Shown piece by piece: positions 9,083-17,947 of a DNA stretch of 64,000 nucleotides. This DNA comes from Pseudomonas sp. MM213. Lineage in GTDB: Bacteria; Pseudomonadota; Gammaproteobacteria; Pseudomonadales; Pseudomonadaceae. The notes below the pieces were generated by a model. That model was not told the origin of the DNA. It searched no databases and was given only the letters and a program-made list of their open reading frames with translations. Every line of letters starts with the position of its first letter. Positions within the stretch are counted from its first letter, which is position 1. The position numbers and the translations under genes are program-made. The stretch covers positions 2,852,001-2,916,000 of the forward strand of contig NZ_CP081943.1 in assembly GCF_020423045.1 (NCBI RefSeq). Reading direction: 5' to 3'.

Positions 9083-9898
9083 TCAGCCTGCGGTCTGTTT
9101 GGCCTTGGCGCGCATTTTATCGGCCATGAGGGTCATTTCGTCGTAGAGCAGTTGCGGGTTCTTCTGCTTCAGCGCCCAGGCCATACGGCCCTGTTCGTGG
9201 GGCAGGATCATGAATTCGCCAGCGGCGACGTGCTGATAGATGTAGTCGGCAATGTCGGCCGCACTAATCGGCGAACTTTCCAGCAACTTGCCAACCTGCG
9301 CTTTCATGGCGGGTGTCGGACCACGGAAAGAGTCCAGCAGGTTGGTCTGGAAGAACGACGGGCACACCACATGCACGCCAACTTCCTGATGCGCCAGTTC
9401 GATCAGCAGGCTTTCGGACAACGCCACCACACCGGCCTTGGCCACGTTGTAGTTACTCATCGCCGGGCCTTGCATCAGGGCGGCCATCGACGCGATGTTG
9501 ATGATCTTGCCTTTGCTTTTTTCCAGCAGCGGCAAGAACGCCTTGCAACCCTTGACCACGCCCATCAGGTTGATCGCGATCTGCCAGTCCCAGTCTTCCA
9601 GGGACAGCTCGCTGAAGAACCCGCCCGAGGCGACACCGGCGTTGTTGACGATGACATCGATGCCGCCGAGCTTGACTTCACAGGCTTGGGCGAACGCAGT
9701 CAGCTGACTGTAATCGCGCACGTCGCAACGCTGGATAAAGCCATCGCCGCCGGCTTCGCGAACCAGTTTCAGGGTTTCCTGCAGACCGGGTTCGCTGACA
9801 TCCGACAAAGCCAGTTGCCAGCCTTCACGTGCCCAGCGCAGCGCGATTTCGCGACCCAGGCCCGAGCCCGCGCCAGTGATCATCATGCGATTTTGCAT
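9083..9898 (-). CDS. SDR family oxidoreductase
   Basis: A classical short-chain dehydrogenase of 271 residues. It has the NAD(P) motif TGAGSGLG at 7-14, NNAGVASGG near 88 and the catalytic region with S in NIASMAA and YNVAKAGV (Tyr and Lys). The start at 9898 (MQNRMMITGAG) places the Rossmann motif at the normal distance from the N-terminus. A C-terminal stretch (about 190-271) beyond the usual core, ending rich in Ala and Lys, resembles acyl or lipid SDRs. Substrate unknown. The gene stands alone. Confidence 0.85.
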   Translation of the reverse strand: MQNRMMITGAGSGLGREIALRWAREGWQLALSDVSEPGLQETLKLVREAGGDGFIQRCDVRDYSQLTAFAQACEVKLGGIDVIVNNAGVASGGFFSELSLEDWDWQIAINLMGVVKGCKAFLPLLEKSKGKIINIASMAALMQGPAMSNYNVAKAGVVALSESLLIELAHQEVGVHVVCPSFFQTNLLDSFRGPTPAMKAQVGKLLESSPISAADIADYIYQHVAAGEFMILPHEQGRMAWALKQKNPQLLYDEMTLMADKMRAKAKQTAG

Positions 9899-10182
9899 AG
9901 CAAACAGCCTTGTTGTTCCGGGGAAGATGCGTCGAGTGTAGCGAAGGACCTTGCGCGACCCACGCTCCATCAGATTGCTGAATGGCGCGAGCAAACCGTG
10001 AGCGCGCCTGTATCAACCAGGCCCCTGAAAACGAAATAAGCCTTTCTTCGAAAAACATTAAAAAAACTTGGAATTTTCTTTCAAGTGCACCAGTCGGAAT
10101 TTACAAGCAGCTCGGGTTTATTGCAGTCCAGCTGACAATTAACACCAGGCAATTTCAGAACACTTCCGACAAGGAAATAGAC

Positions 10183-10335
10183 ATGGGCACAATACTAATC
10201 ATTATTCTGATCCTCCTGCTGGTAGGTGGTCTGCCGGTCTTCCCTCATTCCAGAAGTTGGGGTTATGGCCCGTCGGGTATCATCGGCGTGGTGTTGGTGG
10301 TGCTGTTGATTTTGCTGTTACTCGGCAAGATATAA
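10183..10335 (+). CDS. DUF3309-type small membrane protein
   Basis: A 50-residue protein of two hydrophobic segments, ILIIILILLLVGGLPV and GIIGVVLVVLLILLLL, joined by a short polar turn (PHSRSWGYGPSG). This is the layout of the DUF3309 family, small inner-membrane proteins of unknown role. The start ATG follows AAGGAAATAGAC, with AAGGA as a good ribosome site. A strong hairpin terminator follows 13 bp after the stop. It is probably a single-gene transcript. Confidence 0.82.
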   Translation: MGTILIIILILLLVGGLPVFPHSRSWGYGPSGIIGVVLVVLLILLLLGKI

Positions 10336-10348
10336 AGATCTGACAGGC

Positions 10349-10381
10349 AAAAAAAAGAGGCCCTTGAAGGGCCTCTTTTTT
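10349..10381. terminator. Bidirectional intrinsic terminator
   Basis: An A-run, GAGGCCCTT, GAAGGGCCTC and a T-run form a strong hairpin usable on both strands. It lies between the convergent DUF3309 and LTA-synthase-like genes. Confidence 0.9.
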
Positions 10382-10394
10382 ATTGCATCAACAG

Positions 10395-12488
10395 TCAGTC
10401 CGGCTTGCCGTCAACGACACCGGCGGTGTTGTCGATCAGGCTCTTGGTCGCCGTTTGCAGGAATGCTTCGAGCTTGAGTTTCAGCTCGGCAGTGCGAGGT
10501 GCATTCGGTACGATCTCGGCGTGTGGTGTCGCGCCCAGTTCGTACTGATACATCTTCGGCTCCATTTCCTTTTCTTTCGGCAAGACCAGAATCTGATCCG
10601 CCGTGATAATGGCCGTGGTCTGTTCGCTGCCCGACGGTTTGATCACGCCAAAACCGGTGTCGCCTTCCGGCAGGTCGAGCAGGTCACGCCCCCAGCACTG
10701 ATGACGCACTTCGCCACCGATGCGACCCATGATGGTCGGTACGATGTCGATCTGCGTGCCTACCGTGTGGTCAAGTTTGCCGAATTTGTCCTGGATGCCC
10801 GGTGCGATCATCAGCATCGGCACGTTGAAGCGGCCCAGGTCCATTTCGGTGATCTGGCGCTCGTTGCCGAAACCGTGGTCACCGACGATGACAAACAGGG
10901 TTTCCTTGAAGTAAGGCTCCTTGCGGGCCTTTTCAAAGAACTGACCGAGCGCCCAGTCCGCGTAACGCATGGCGGTCAAATGCTCGTTCAGGCTGCCACG
11001 ATCGGTCACGCGCTCGACCGGCAATGGCGTCGGCAAGGCGTATGGCGTGTGGTTGGACAGGGTCTGCAGCAAGGCATAGAACGGCTTGCCGTTTTCCCGT
11101 GCCTTGAGCTCGACCAGACCACGGTCGAACATGTCCTGGTCGGACACACCCCAGGTTGGATCGGAGAACACCGGGTTGACGAAGTCGTTACGACCAATGA
11201 AGTTGGTCATGCCCTGGCTGCTGAAGAAACCCGACTGGTTATCCCAGGCGAAGTCGCCGTTGTAGACGTACACGTCGTCATAGTCGCGGGCGCTGAGCAA
11301 TTGCGGGAGGCCGGACAGTTTGTGGCTGCCTTCCGGGGTCTGCATCAGGTATTCGAAACCCGGCAGGTTCGGGAAGCAGGCCATGGTGGCGAACATACCC
11401 TGGTGGGTGTGGGTGCCGTTGGAGAAGAAGCGGTCAAACAGCAGGCCTTCCTTCGACAGCTTGTCGAGGTACGGCGTGATGTTACCCGGTGCACCGAGGG
11501 CGCCGACCGAGTGACCGGCCATGCTTTCCATCAGGATCACGACGACGTTCTTGATCGGCAGGGTCTTGTCGGCCGGCGGCGTGTAATCGCGACGCACCGC
11601 TGCGGTCTCGGCATCCACCAGTTTGTCGTTCGGCATCACCAGCATGTCACGCACGATTTGCTGAGCTTGCGGCTGCGGCAGCGTGGCTTTCCAGATGTTG
11701 TCGCGATCTTCGGACATCCGGCTCTTGGCCGCCGCGACCAGCGACAATGTGCCGTTGAGGCCCAACTGGTTGGCGAAGTTGGAGTCGGTGGTGTAGACGT
11801 CACCCCAACGCAGTGGCGGGCCTTGGCGCAGAGTGCCGCGAGCCGCGACCACGCAGACCAGCAGGCACACCACGAACACGACAATGCGCGCGTACCACGG
11901 GGCGATCTGGCGCGTGCCGATGCTGCCGCCGCTGAATGGACCGCGAGGACGGGTCGCGCGGTCGGCGCCCTTGAACGCCAGGGTCAGGATCAACGTGCCC
12001 ACGGCCCAGGCCAGCAGGTAGCGAACCACCGGGAATCCGTACCAAAGCATGCTCATTACGGTTTTCGGGTCTTCCTTCACGTACTGGAAGACCAGGCCGT
12101 TGAGGCGCTGGTGGAACTCACGGTAGAAGTCCATTTCCATCAGGCCGAGGAACAGCGCGATGCTCGAAGCGATGGTCAACCAGAAACGGAAGAACCCGCG
12201 GGCCGCCATGGCCCGGGAGCTGAACAGCGCCAGCAACAGCGGAATGCTGAGGTAGACCACCAGGCGCAGGTCGAAGCGCAGGCCGTTGGCGAACGCTTCG
12301 AAGAAGGTCGAGGCCGGGGTGTCGAGGATCATCTCGCGGTTGTAGACCAGCAGCGCGACGCGCAGCAGGCTGAACATGACCATCATGACCAGGGCACACA
12401 ACAGCGTGTAGGCCAGATGCGATTTGACGGTCGGTTGCAGCAGGCGACTAGAAGCTCGCTGCTGACTCAGGGCGTCCGGGATTGCCAT
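10395..12488 (-). CDS. LTA synthase-like membrane sulfatase/phosphotransferase
   Basis: A 697-residue inner-membrane protein. The N-terminal third has about five hydrophobic segments (for example HLAYTLLCALVMMVMFSLL) and the rest is a periplasmic alkaline-phosphatase/sulfatase fold. The metal region starts VVVILMESMAGHSVGALG near 315, the nucleophile region is SNGTHTHQGMFATM near 360, and the C-terminal metal site is VGDHGFGNER near 555. This is the LtaS/OpgB group, which moves phosphoglycerol or related head groups. Gram-negative bacteria lack lipoteichoic acid, so the acceptor is probably a periplasmic glucan or another glycan; that is inference. A gap of about 240 bp upstream (12489-12728) shows no gene. 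Confidence 0.85.
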   Translation of the reverse strand: MAIPDALSQQRASSRLLQPTVKSHLAYTLLCALVMMVMFSLLRVALLVYNREMILDTPASTFFEAFANGLRFDLRLVVYLSIPLLLALFSSRAMAARGFFRFWLTIASSIALFLGLMEMDFYREFHQRLNGLVFQYVKEDPKTVMSMLWYGFPVVRYLLAWAVGTLILTLAFKGADRATRPRGPFSGGSIGTRQIAPWYARIVVFVVCLLVCVVAARGTLRQGPPLRWGDVYTTDSNFANQLGLNGTLSLVAAAKSRMSEDRDNIWKATLPQPQAQQIVRDMLVMPNDKLVDAETAAVRRDYTPPADKTLPIKNVVVILMESMAGHSVGALGAPGNITPYLDKLSKEGLLFDRFFSNGTHTHQGMFATMACFPNLPGFEYLMQTPEGSHKLSGLPQLLSARDYDDVYVYNGDFAWDNQSGFFSSQGMTNFIGRNDFVNPVFSDPTWGVSDQDMFDRGLVELKARENGKPFYALLQTLSNHTPYALPTPLPVERVTDRGSLNEHLTAMRYADWALGQFFEKARKEPYFKETLFVIVGDHGFGNERQITEMDLGRFNVPMLMIAPGIQDKFGKLDHTVGTQIDIVPTIMGRIGGEVRHQCWGRDLLDLPEGDTGFGVIKPSGSEQTTAIITADQILVLPKEKEMEPKMYQYELGATPHAEIVPNAPRTAELKLKLEAFLQTATKSLIDNTAGVVDGKPD

Positions 12489-12728
12489 GTCGTTTTAGGA
12501 CCCATTGGAAGTTGAAGTTTCAAAATTACAGCTGCGCCCTGCCCTCTGTTGGCCAGTTCTCGGCCCCGGGGTTTGCGCGGTGCGCAAATGTTGCACGATC
12601 AACCGCGGCATTGCCATTGATTACTGATCTGCACGGCTGGCGCGGGCGAATTGTCTTGGAGGCTTTGTGAAAATTTTGTGTAGTGCATATTCGGAAACAC
12701 AATAAAGTCTTTCAGAGTCCATAAGTTG

Positions 12729-12988
12729 GGTGTGGTCATATCCGTTTCTGCGGTAACGGCGGCTTATGGTTTCGCCCTTACGGCGAGTCACTTGGAAAAG
12801 CCCCAAGTAACCAAGGGCTCTTGCCCCTTTCGTTCGGTGGCTCGCTAATGCTCGCCATGCCCTCGCTTCGGTCCTGCTCCGTGGGCCCGCCGCCATCGGC
12901 CATCCATGGCCGGGGGCGGCTAACCCGGCATCCATGCCGGGTTGCCCACTGCGCAGAACCTCCACTCGGCCTCTCGAGGGGGCGACTA
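12729..12988. repeat. Left arm of a long inverted repeat
   Basis: About 260 bp that reappear as an imperfect reverse complement at 13511-13769. The best conserved parts include the stretch around 12960-12988 (CGGCCTCTCGAGGGGGCG) and the stretch ending in GGCTTATGGTTTCGC. Reading frames in the arms give arginine-rich peptides alike in both arms, which I treat as a product of the repeat and not as genes. Confidence 0.85.
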
Positions 12989-13094
12989 CCGCCACAGCCG
13001 CCGAGGCGGCCTGAAAGCCGACCTGGCTCTTCAGTCGTGTGCACTCTCCCGCACTGTGGTGGCTGCACTAGTCTTGGATGTTTGCACATTCCCT

Positions 13095-13440
13095 CTGTAG
13101 GAGCCGGCTTGCTGGCGATAGCGGTGGATCAGTCATCTGTTTATTGACTGGACAGACGCCATCGCCAGCAAGCTGGCTCCTACAGGGGAAATGCATATGT
13201 GTCTGGATGAATACGATCAACTGTAGGAGCCGGCTTGCTGGCGATAGCGGTAGGTCAGTCAACCTGTTTATTGATTGGGCAGATGCCATCGCCAGCAAGC
13301 TGGCTCCTACAGGGGAAATGCATAGGTGTCTGGATGAATACGATCAACTGTAGGAGCTGGCTTGCCGGCGATAGCGGTGGGTCAGTCAACCTGTTTATTG
13401 ACTGGACGGACGCCATCGCCAGCAAGCCGGCTCCTACAGG
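13095..13440. repeat. Tandem array of three REPINs, family B, period about 126 bp
   Basis: Three units start at 13095, 13221 and 13348. Each is a REP pair with core GGAGCCGGCTTGCTGGCGAT and its inverse, about 90 bp, followed by an almost identical spacer containing GTGTCTGGATGAATACGATC. Repeat units and spacers are duplicated together, which points to tandem amplification of one REPIN plus flank. Confidence 0.92.
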
Positions 13441-13510
13441 GAATCGCGTTTGCTTTTGATTTTCACCACTCATCAGGCCGAGCGTTAGCTCGCCTTCCGC
13501 TTTTGATCTG

Positions 13511-13769
13511 AGCGCCCCCTCGAGAGGCCGAGTGGAGGTTCTGCGCAGTGGGCAACCCGGCATGGATGCCGGGTTAGCCGCGCACGGCCAGGGATGGCCG
13601 ATCGCGGCGGGCCCACGGAGCAGGACCGGAGCGAGGGCATGCCGAGCCACAGCGAGGCACCGAACGAAAGGGGCAAGAGCGCTTTGGTTACTTTCGCGCT
13701 TTTCGAAAGTGACTCGCTGTAAAAGCGAAACCATAAGCCGCCATGACCACAGCAACGGATATACACACC
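13511..13769. repeat. Right arm of the long inverted repeat
   Basis: Imperfect reverse complement of 12729-12988, so the three-unit REPIN array lies in the loop of a structure about 1 kb long. Open frames here (for example 13532-13942) are shadows of the repeat and run into the START gene on the other strand. Confidence 0.85.
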
Positions 13770-13785
13770 AATCAAACAAACCCGC

Positions 13786-13818
13786 AAAAAAAAGCCCCGA
13801 TCAAATCAGGGCTTTTTA
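13786..13818 (-). terminator. Intrinsic terminator of the START-domain gene
   Basis: On the reverse strand AAGCCCTGATTTGATCGGGGC forms a GC stem followed by eight Ts. It starts about 18 bp past the stop codon at 13837. Confidence 0.85.
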
Positions 13819-13836
13819 TAGAAAGAAACGAAGCGA

Positions 13837-14442
13837 TTACTTCTCGGCACGCTCTTTCAGGGCCTTCAAGGTATTGAACGGCGCATCAACCACAAACTTG
13901 TTGGCAATCATCGAAGGCACGCTACCACCCGGCTCAGTGTGAACCTGATAGGTCACTTCAATCTGGTCACCCTTGGGCACGAACTTCCAGAACCCATCAA
14001 CCTTGGCAACCCGCACAAAACCCTTTTCTTCAGGAATGTACTTCGGCACACCCTCAAGCTTACGGGTCAGACTGCCATCGGCGCCTACGGTAGTCGTGAT
14101 ATGCAGCACCGAATCACGCGCGGTCACCGGCCATGGGGTATTGAACTGGGTGTAGGTCCAGCTCTGATCGCCTTCATGCTTGAGCAGCTTCTGCTGCTTG
14201 CATTCGTGAATCCACGAGCAGGCGCCCGCCACGTCTTCCTGGAGTGCGCGCAATTTGGCCATGGTGGTTTTCATCAGGGTAACGCCCTGATAAGCCTTGT
14301 AGTCAGAGCCGGCCACTTCACTCAAGGACACCTTGATGCCGTCTTCATTCTTGGCCACCTTCCAGTCTTCGGCCTGTGCGGTGGCAGTCGCCAGCAAAAC
14401 CGTCAAACCACACAGCACAGCCATACGATGCAGCGAACCCAT
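13837..14442 (-). CDS. Exported START domain-containing protein
   Basis: A 201-residue protein with a signal peptide (MGSLHRMAVLCGLTVLLATA, predicted cleavage after AQA). The mature part matches bacterial START lipid-binding domains: EDWKVAKNEDGIKVSLSEV, a central CSWIHECKQQKLL and a C-terminal helix after SMIANKFVVDAPFNTLKALKE. Such proteins bind hydrophobic ligands in the periplasm, but no ligand can be read here. The start at 14442 is favoured by the ribosome site AAGGAATAAGACT and by the signal peptide beginning there. It lies 40 bp downstream of the YkgJ-type gene and may share its transcript. Confidence 0.85.
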   Translation of the reverse strand: MGSLHRMAVLCGLTVLLATATAQAEDWKVAKNEDGIKVSLSEVAGSDYKAYQGVTLMKTTMAKLRALQEDVAGACSWIHECKQQKLLKHEGDQSWTYTQFNTPWPVTARDSVLHITTTVGADGSLTRKLEGVPKYIPEEKGFVRVAKVDGFWKFVPKGDQIEVTYQVHTEPGGSVPSMIANKFVVDAPFNTLKALKERAEK

Positions 14443-14482
14443 AGTCTTATTCCTTATTGTTGAAGTTCCGTTCGTTGACACA

Positions 14483-14737
14483 TCACGCCGCCGTCATCTG
14501 CTCCCACCAGCCCAACAATCTGATCGCTTCGTCACTGCTGTTTCCGCAGACTTCGACGTCGGCTTCAAAGGCCGAACACACGGCCGGACGTTCCGGTTGG
14601 CCGAAAATACTGCACAGGTTTTCGGCAGAGAGTTGTACGCAACGTTCTCCGGCGGCTTTGCCATTGGGCATACCGGGAATCGGAGAACTTATGGAAGGGG
14701 CAATGCAACAGGCGCCACAGCCTTCACGGCATTTCAT
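14483..14737 (-). CDS. YkgJ family cysteine cluster protein
   Basis: An 84-residue protein with the CxxxCxxCC pattern at the N-terminus (CREGCGACC) and further cysteines at CVQL, LCSIF, VCSAF and EVCGN. This fits the YkgJ/CxxCxxCC zinc- or iron-binding family (formerly UPF0153). The chemistry is not established. The pattern RPAVCSAFEAD is family-typical. It precedes the START-domain gene on the same strand. Confidence 0.88.
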   Translation of the reverse strand: MKCREGCGACCIAPSISSPIPGMPNGKAAGERCVQLSAENLCSIFGQPERPAVCSAFEADVEVCGNSSDEAIRLLGWWEQMTAA

Positions 14738-14902
14738 GACGACGAGCTCCTCGCGACGGGTGATGTGTTAAAGGACGGGGCACAGAGTAACCGCTAAAAC
14801 AGTTGTTTTAAATTACCTGTCGCGGGGTTTTTACGCTCAAACCAGCGTGACTGACCAGTCTCCGACAAAGCGTCTGGCCTGCGGGTCACGCCGAGGAAGG
14901 AT

Positions 14903-15376
14903 TTACTGCTTGAACTCCAATTCCAGCGCCGCGCCCTCGACTTCCCGACGCTCTTCGTTACGCAGTTGCAACTTCATTTCGTTGCTGATCAGTCGCCCGT
15001 TGAGCTGGAACGGAGAGCTGCCAGCCTTCTCACCGAACATTTGCGGCAACACGGCGTCGTGCCGGGGCAACGGAACTGTACCGACCGGCTTAAACTCTTC
15101 GGCCATTTCCTCAGGCAAGCTCAAATCCAGGTCAGCCGAAGGCAGTTTGGTTTTCACCACTTCACTGGCCGGTTTCGATTTGGAGGCAATGGGTGAACGT
15201 TTTTTCTGCGTAGCCGCTTTCTTTTTGACCGGCGTGGCTTTTTTTGCCGGTGCCGGTTTTTTCGATGTCGCGCTGGCGGCCGGTTTTTCCTGAACGGGAG
15301 CCGCCAGGACGCCTTCCGAATTGAAGGTTATCAACAGGCAGATCGACAACCAGGCGGCAGGAAAAATCGGTTTCAT
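14903..15376 (-). CDS. Exported lysine/alanine-rich protein of unknown function
   Basis: About 157 residues. MKPIFPAAWLSICLLITFNS is a plausible signal peptide, with cleavage near VLAAP. Residues about 30-75 are a basic low-complexity stretch (KKPAPAKKATPVKKKAATQK), followed by a more ordinary C-terminal half (LDLSLPEEMAEEF, PQMFGEKAGSSPFQLNGRLI). The basic stretch causes automatic labels such as translation initiation factor 2, but no G-domain is present. The start at 15376 is chosen because it begins the signal sequence. I do not recognise a characterised homologue. Confidence 0.7.
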   Translation of the reverse strand: MKPIFPAAWLSICLLITFNSEGVLAAPVQEKPAASATSKKPAPAKKATPVKKKAATQKKRSPIASKSKPASEVVKTKLPSADLDLSLPEEMAEEFKPVGTVPLPRHDAVLPQMFGEKAGSSPFQLNGRLISNEMKLQLRNEERREVEGAALELEFKQ

Positions 15377-15471
15377 GGATCCAACGGAGAACGGCGCTAT
15401 CGGCAGAGGGCCATATGCTCGCTCGTTGGACGCGACATGACAAGCTCGGGCAGGAATTACCCGCCCGCCCG

Positions 15472-16911
15472 TCATATTCCGCCGGCCATCTCCTGGCAAA
15501 GCTGGGTAGCCAGCATGCCCAGGGTCATCAACGCACGCTCGGCTTCGCGATTCCAGGGAATGCCGCAGTTGAGCCGAATGCAGTGATTGAACTGCTCAGT
15601 GTTACTGAAAATCAGCCCCGGTGCGATGCTGATGCCTTGCTGCAACGCGCGCACATGAAGTTCTTGTGTATTGACCCGCCCCGGCAGACTCACCCACAGA
15701 ATGAAGCCGCCGGTCGGCCGGGTCATCTGTGTGCCTTCCGGGAAATACTGCTGCACGGCGAGCTGGAAAGCGCTGAGATTTTTGCGGTACTCCTGACGGA
15801 TGTAGCGCAAATGCCGGTCGTAACCGCCATTTTCCAGATACGCCGCGATCCCCATCTGCGTAACGCTGCAAGCCGAATGCGTGCTGAAGGTCTGCAAGCG
15901 CTGGATTTCCTGCTGGTACTTGCCGGCAATCATCCAGCCAATCCGCACACCCGGAGACAGGGTCTTGGAGAAGCTCGAACAGTAGATCACCCGATCCAGC
16001 CGGTCGTAGGCCTTGAGTGCCTTGGTGCGGCCCTGCTCGAACATCAGTTCGCCGTAGATATCGTCTTCGACCACCTGAATATCGAAATCCGAGGCCAGGC
16101 GCAGCAGTTGTTTCTGCCGCTCTTCGGGCATGGTGCCGCCCAGCGGATTGCTCAGGCGCGTGGTCAGTACCAGCGCTTTGATCGACCACTGATTCGCTGC
16201 CAGTTGCAAGGCTTCAAGGCTCATGCCGGTGGCCGGATCGCTGGGGATCTCGATGACTTTCAGGCCCAGCAGATCGGCCAGTTGCAGCAACCCGTAGTAG
16301 GTTGGCGACTCGGCGGCGATCAAGTCGCCCGGCCGGGTCAGCACGCGCAGGGACATCTGCAAGGCATCGACGCAGCCGTGGGTGATGACCACTTCCGACG
16401 GATCGACCACCACGCCGGCATCGCGCATGCGAATCGCCACTTGCCGCCGCAACGGTTCAAAACCGGGGCTGAACATGTAACTGAATGCCCGCGGGCTATG
16501 GAATCGGGTGACTTTGGCCAACTGCTGATGCAGCGCCCGCACCGGCAGGTAATCGACGCTCGGCACCGCCGCGCCCAAGGGAAACACGCCCTCACGACGG
16601 GATTCGACCAACACTTGTTGAATGATGCTGCTGCGGGTGACCAGGCCGGGACGTTCGACCCGGGCGATGTCCGGTGTCGGCGCAGTCAGGGCCGGCGTCT
16701 GGTGCACGTAGTAACCCGACTGCGGCCGAGCACGGATCAGCCCCTGATCTTCGAGATTGGCATACGCCTGCAACACCGTCGCATGGCTGACATTGAGCTG
16801 CGAACTCATCTTGCGCACCGAAGGCACGCGCTCCCCCGGCTGATAGACCCCACGACGGATGTCTTCGGCCAGTTGTTGAGCAATACGTTGGTAGAGCAAG
16901 AGATTGGTCAT
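15472..16911 (-). CDS. MocR-type transcriptional regulator (GntR HTH + aminotransferase fold)
   Basis: A 479-residue fusion. Residues about 5-75 are a GntR winged helix (RIAQQLAEDIRRGVYQPGER, then LNVSHATVLQAYANLEDQGL). Residues about 110-470 are a fold-type I aminotransferase with VVEDDIYGELMF and the PLP lysine in YCSSFSKTLSPGVRIGW. Proteins of this class usually sense PLP or an amino-acid adduct and regulate a nearby or divergent gene. The nearest genes on both sides belong to other systems, so its target cannot be named. The length is normal for MocR proteins. Confidence 0.88.
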   Translation of the reverse strand: MTNLLLYQRIAQQLAEDIRRGVYQPGERVPSVRKMSSQLNVSHATVLQAYANLEDQGLIRARPQSGYYVHQTPALTAPTPDIARVERPGLVTRSSIIQQVLVESRREGVFPLGAAVPSVDYLPVRALHQQLAKVTRFHSPRAFSYMFSPGFEPLRRQVAIRMRDAGVVVDPSEVVITHGCVDALQMSLRVLTRPGDLIAAESPTYYGLLQLADLLGLKVIEIPSDPATGMSLEALQLAANQWSIKALVLTTRLSNPLGGTMPEERQKQLLRLASDFDIQVVEDDIYGELMFEQGRTKALKAYDRLDRVIYCSSFSKTLSPGVRIGWMIAGKYQQEIQRLQTFSTHSACSVTQMGIAAYLENGGYDRHLRYIRQEYRKNLSAFQLAVQQYFPEGTQMTRPTGGFILWVSLPGRVNTQELHVRALQQGISIAPGLIFSNTEQFNHCIRLNCGIPWNREAERALMTLGMLATQLCQEMAGGI

Positions 16912-17062
16912 GACGCAGCACTCGATTTCACGGGCATTTTATTCTTGTGTGAAACAATACCGGAACAGTTTAGAAGTGTACGGGGACAGTTGCCACAATA
17001 GTCGACGGTACAGTGCAGTGTCAGCAAAATCTGTACTGCTTTGCGAGGCAATTCGCAGACAC

Positions 17063-17096
17063 AAAAAACCCGGCGCTGTCTGGCAGCCCGGGTTTG
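17063..17096 (-). terminator. Terminator of the OmpA/DUF4398/solute-binding operon
   Basis: On the reverse strand AACCCGGGCTGCCAGACAGC leads into CGCCGGGTTTTTTG, a GC hairpin with T-run about 40 bp after the OmpA gene stop. A single family B REP half (17095-17110) touches it. Confidence 0.75.
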
Positions 17097-17134
17097 TAGG
17101 AGCCGGCTTGCATGGTTTCACAAGGAAGCGTCCA

Positions 17135-17947
17135 TTACCGGGCGGCGCCGAGCAGGCCTTTTTCGTCGGAGAACACAATTTCCACCCGACGGTTCTGCGC
17201 CCGGCCCCGTTCCGAGGCGTTCGCGTCTACCGGGTATTCGTCGCCATAACCTTCGACCTTAATGCGTTTTTCGTCGATGCCCAGGTCCGTCAACACGTCC
17301 GCCACCGATTGCGCACGGTCACGGGACAGTTTGAGGTTTTCCTGCTTGCCGCCGGTGCTGTCGGCGTAGCCTTCGATGCGCACGACGCGCTTGGGATTAA
17401 GTTGCAGGAATTGCACGATCTTCAACACCACGCGGTTCGCCGAGTTTTTCAGCTCCGCTTCGCCGGTGTCGAACAGCACATCGCCGAGGGTCATCACCAG
17501 GCCACGGTCAGTCTGGGTCGTGGCCAGCGCAACAATCTGCTCTTCAAGCCACTTGCCCTGCTGCTGCACGCTCAGAAGTTTGGATTCGCGCAGGGCCAGT
17601 TGCAGGCGCTGACGCTCCAGTTCGAGCTTCGCCGCACGCTCTTCGTTGAGTACCTGATTGGTGTGCTCCCGAGCGATTTCGCTGTAGCGCCGGCTCAGGT
17701 AGGCGTAATGCAGCACGTCGGACCCGCTGCCCCAGTAGCTGGACAGTCGATCGGCACGGGCCAGGGATTCACCGGCACGGATCACGTCTTTCGGCGCGAT
17801 TCGCAGCACGTTGGAATCTTCCTTTACCTTCTGAAAGTCGGCACCCGCTTCTTGCAACGCGGCTTCACTGTGCTGACCGGCGCAGCCATAGAGACTCGCA
17901 CAGCCAACAAGGATCAAGCCGCCGATAGCTTTGGACGTGAGGTTCAT
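17135..17947 (-). CDS. OmpA family lipoprotein with DUF4398-like N-terminus
   Basis: A 270-residue envelope protein. The N-terminus has a lipoprotein signal with possible lipobox cysteines (LVGC or LYGC in the first 22 residues). Residues about 30-150 are helical and rich in Ala, Gln, Glu and Arg (DUF4398-like, matching the upstream partner). The C-terminal 115 residues are an OmpA peptidoglycan-binding domain: LFDTGEAELK, IEGYADSTGGKQENLKLSRD, then VEGYGDEYP and NRRVEIVF. It overlaps the DUF4398 gene by 4 bp. It probably anchors to peptidoglycan; the role of the pair is unknown. Confidence 0.88.
   Translation of the reverse strand: MNLTSKAIGGLILVGCASLYGCAGQHSEAALQEAGADFQKVKEDSNVLRIAPKDVIRAGESLARADRLSSYWGSGSDVLHYAYLSRRYSEIAREHTNQVLNEERAAKLELERQRLQLALRESKLLSVQQQGKWLEEQIVALATTQTDRGLVMTLGDVLFDTGEAELKNSANRVVLKIVQFLQLNPKRVVRIEGYADSTGGKQENLKLSRDRAQSVADVLTDLGIDEKRIKVEGYGDEYPVDANASERGRAQNRRVEIVFSDEKGLLGAAR

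Noticed and set aside
10383..12515. A 710-codon open frame on the + strand opposite the LTA-synthase-like gene
   Set aside because: It is a high-GC shadow of the minus-strand gene. Its translation is His/Arg/Gln-rich and unlike any family, while the opposite strand has intact motifs.
13095..13440. Regularly spaced repeats that could suggest a CRISPR array
   Set aside because: The units are about 90-bp palindromic REPINs with near-identical spacers and no cas genes nearby.
12621..13942. Two similar arginine-rich frames in opposite directions around the REPIN array
   Set aside because: Their likeness comes from the inverted DNA arms, they lack ribosome sites, and one runs into the START-domain gene.
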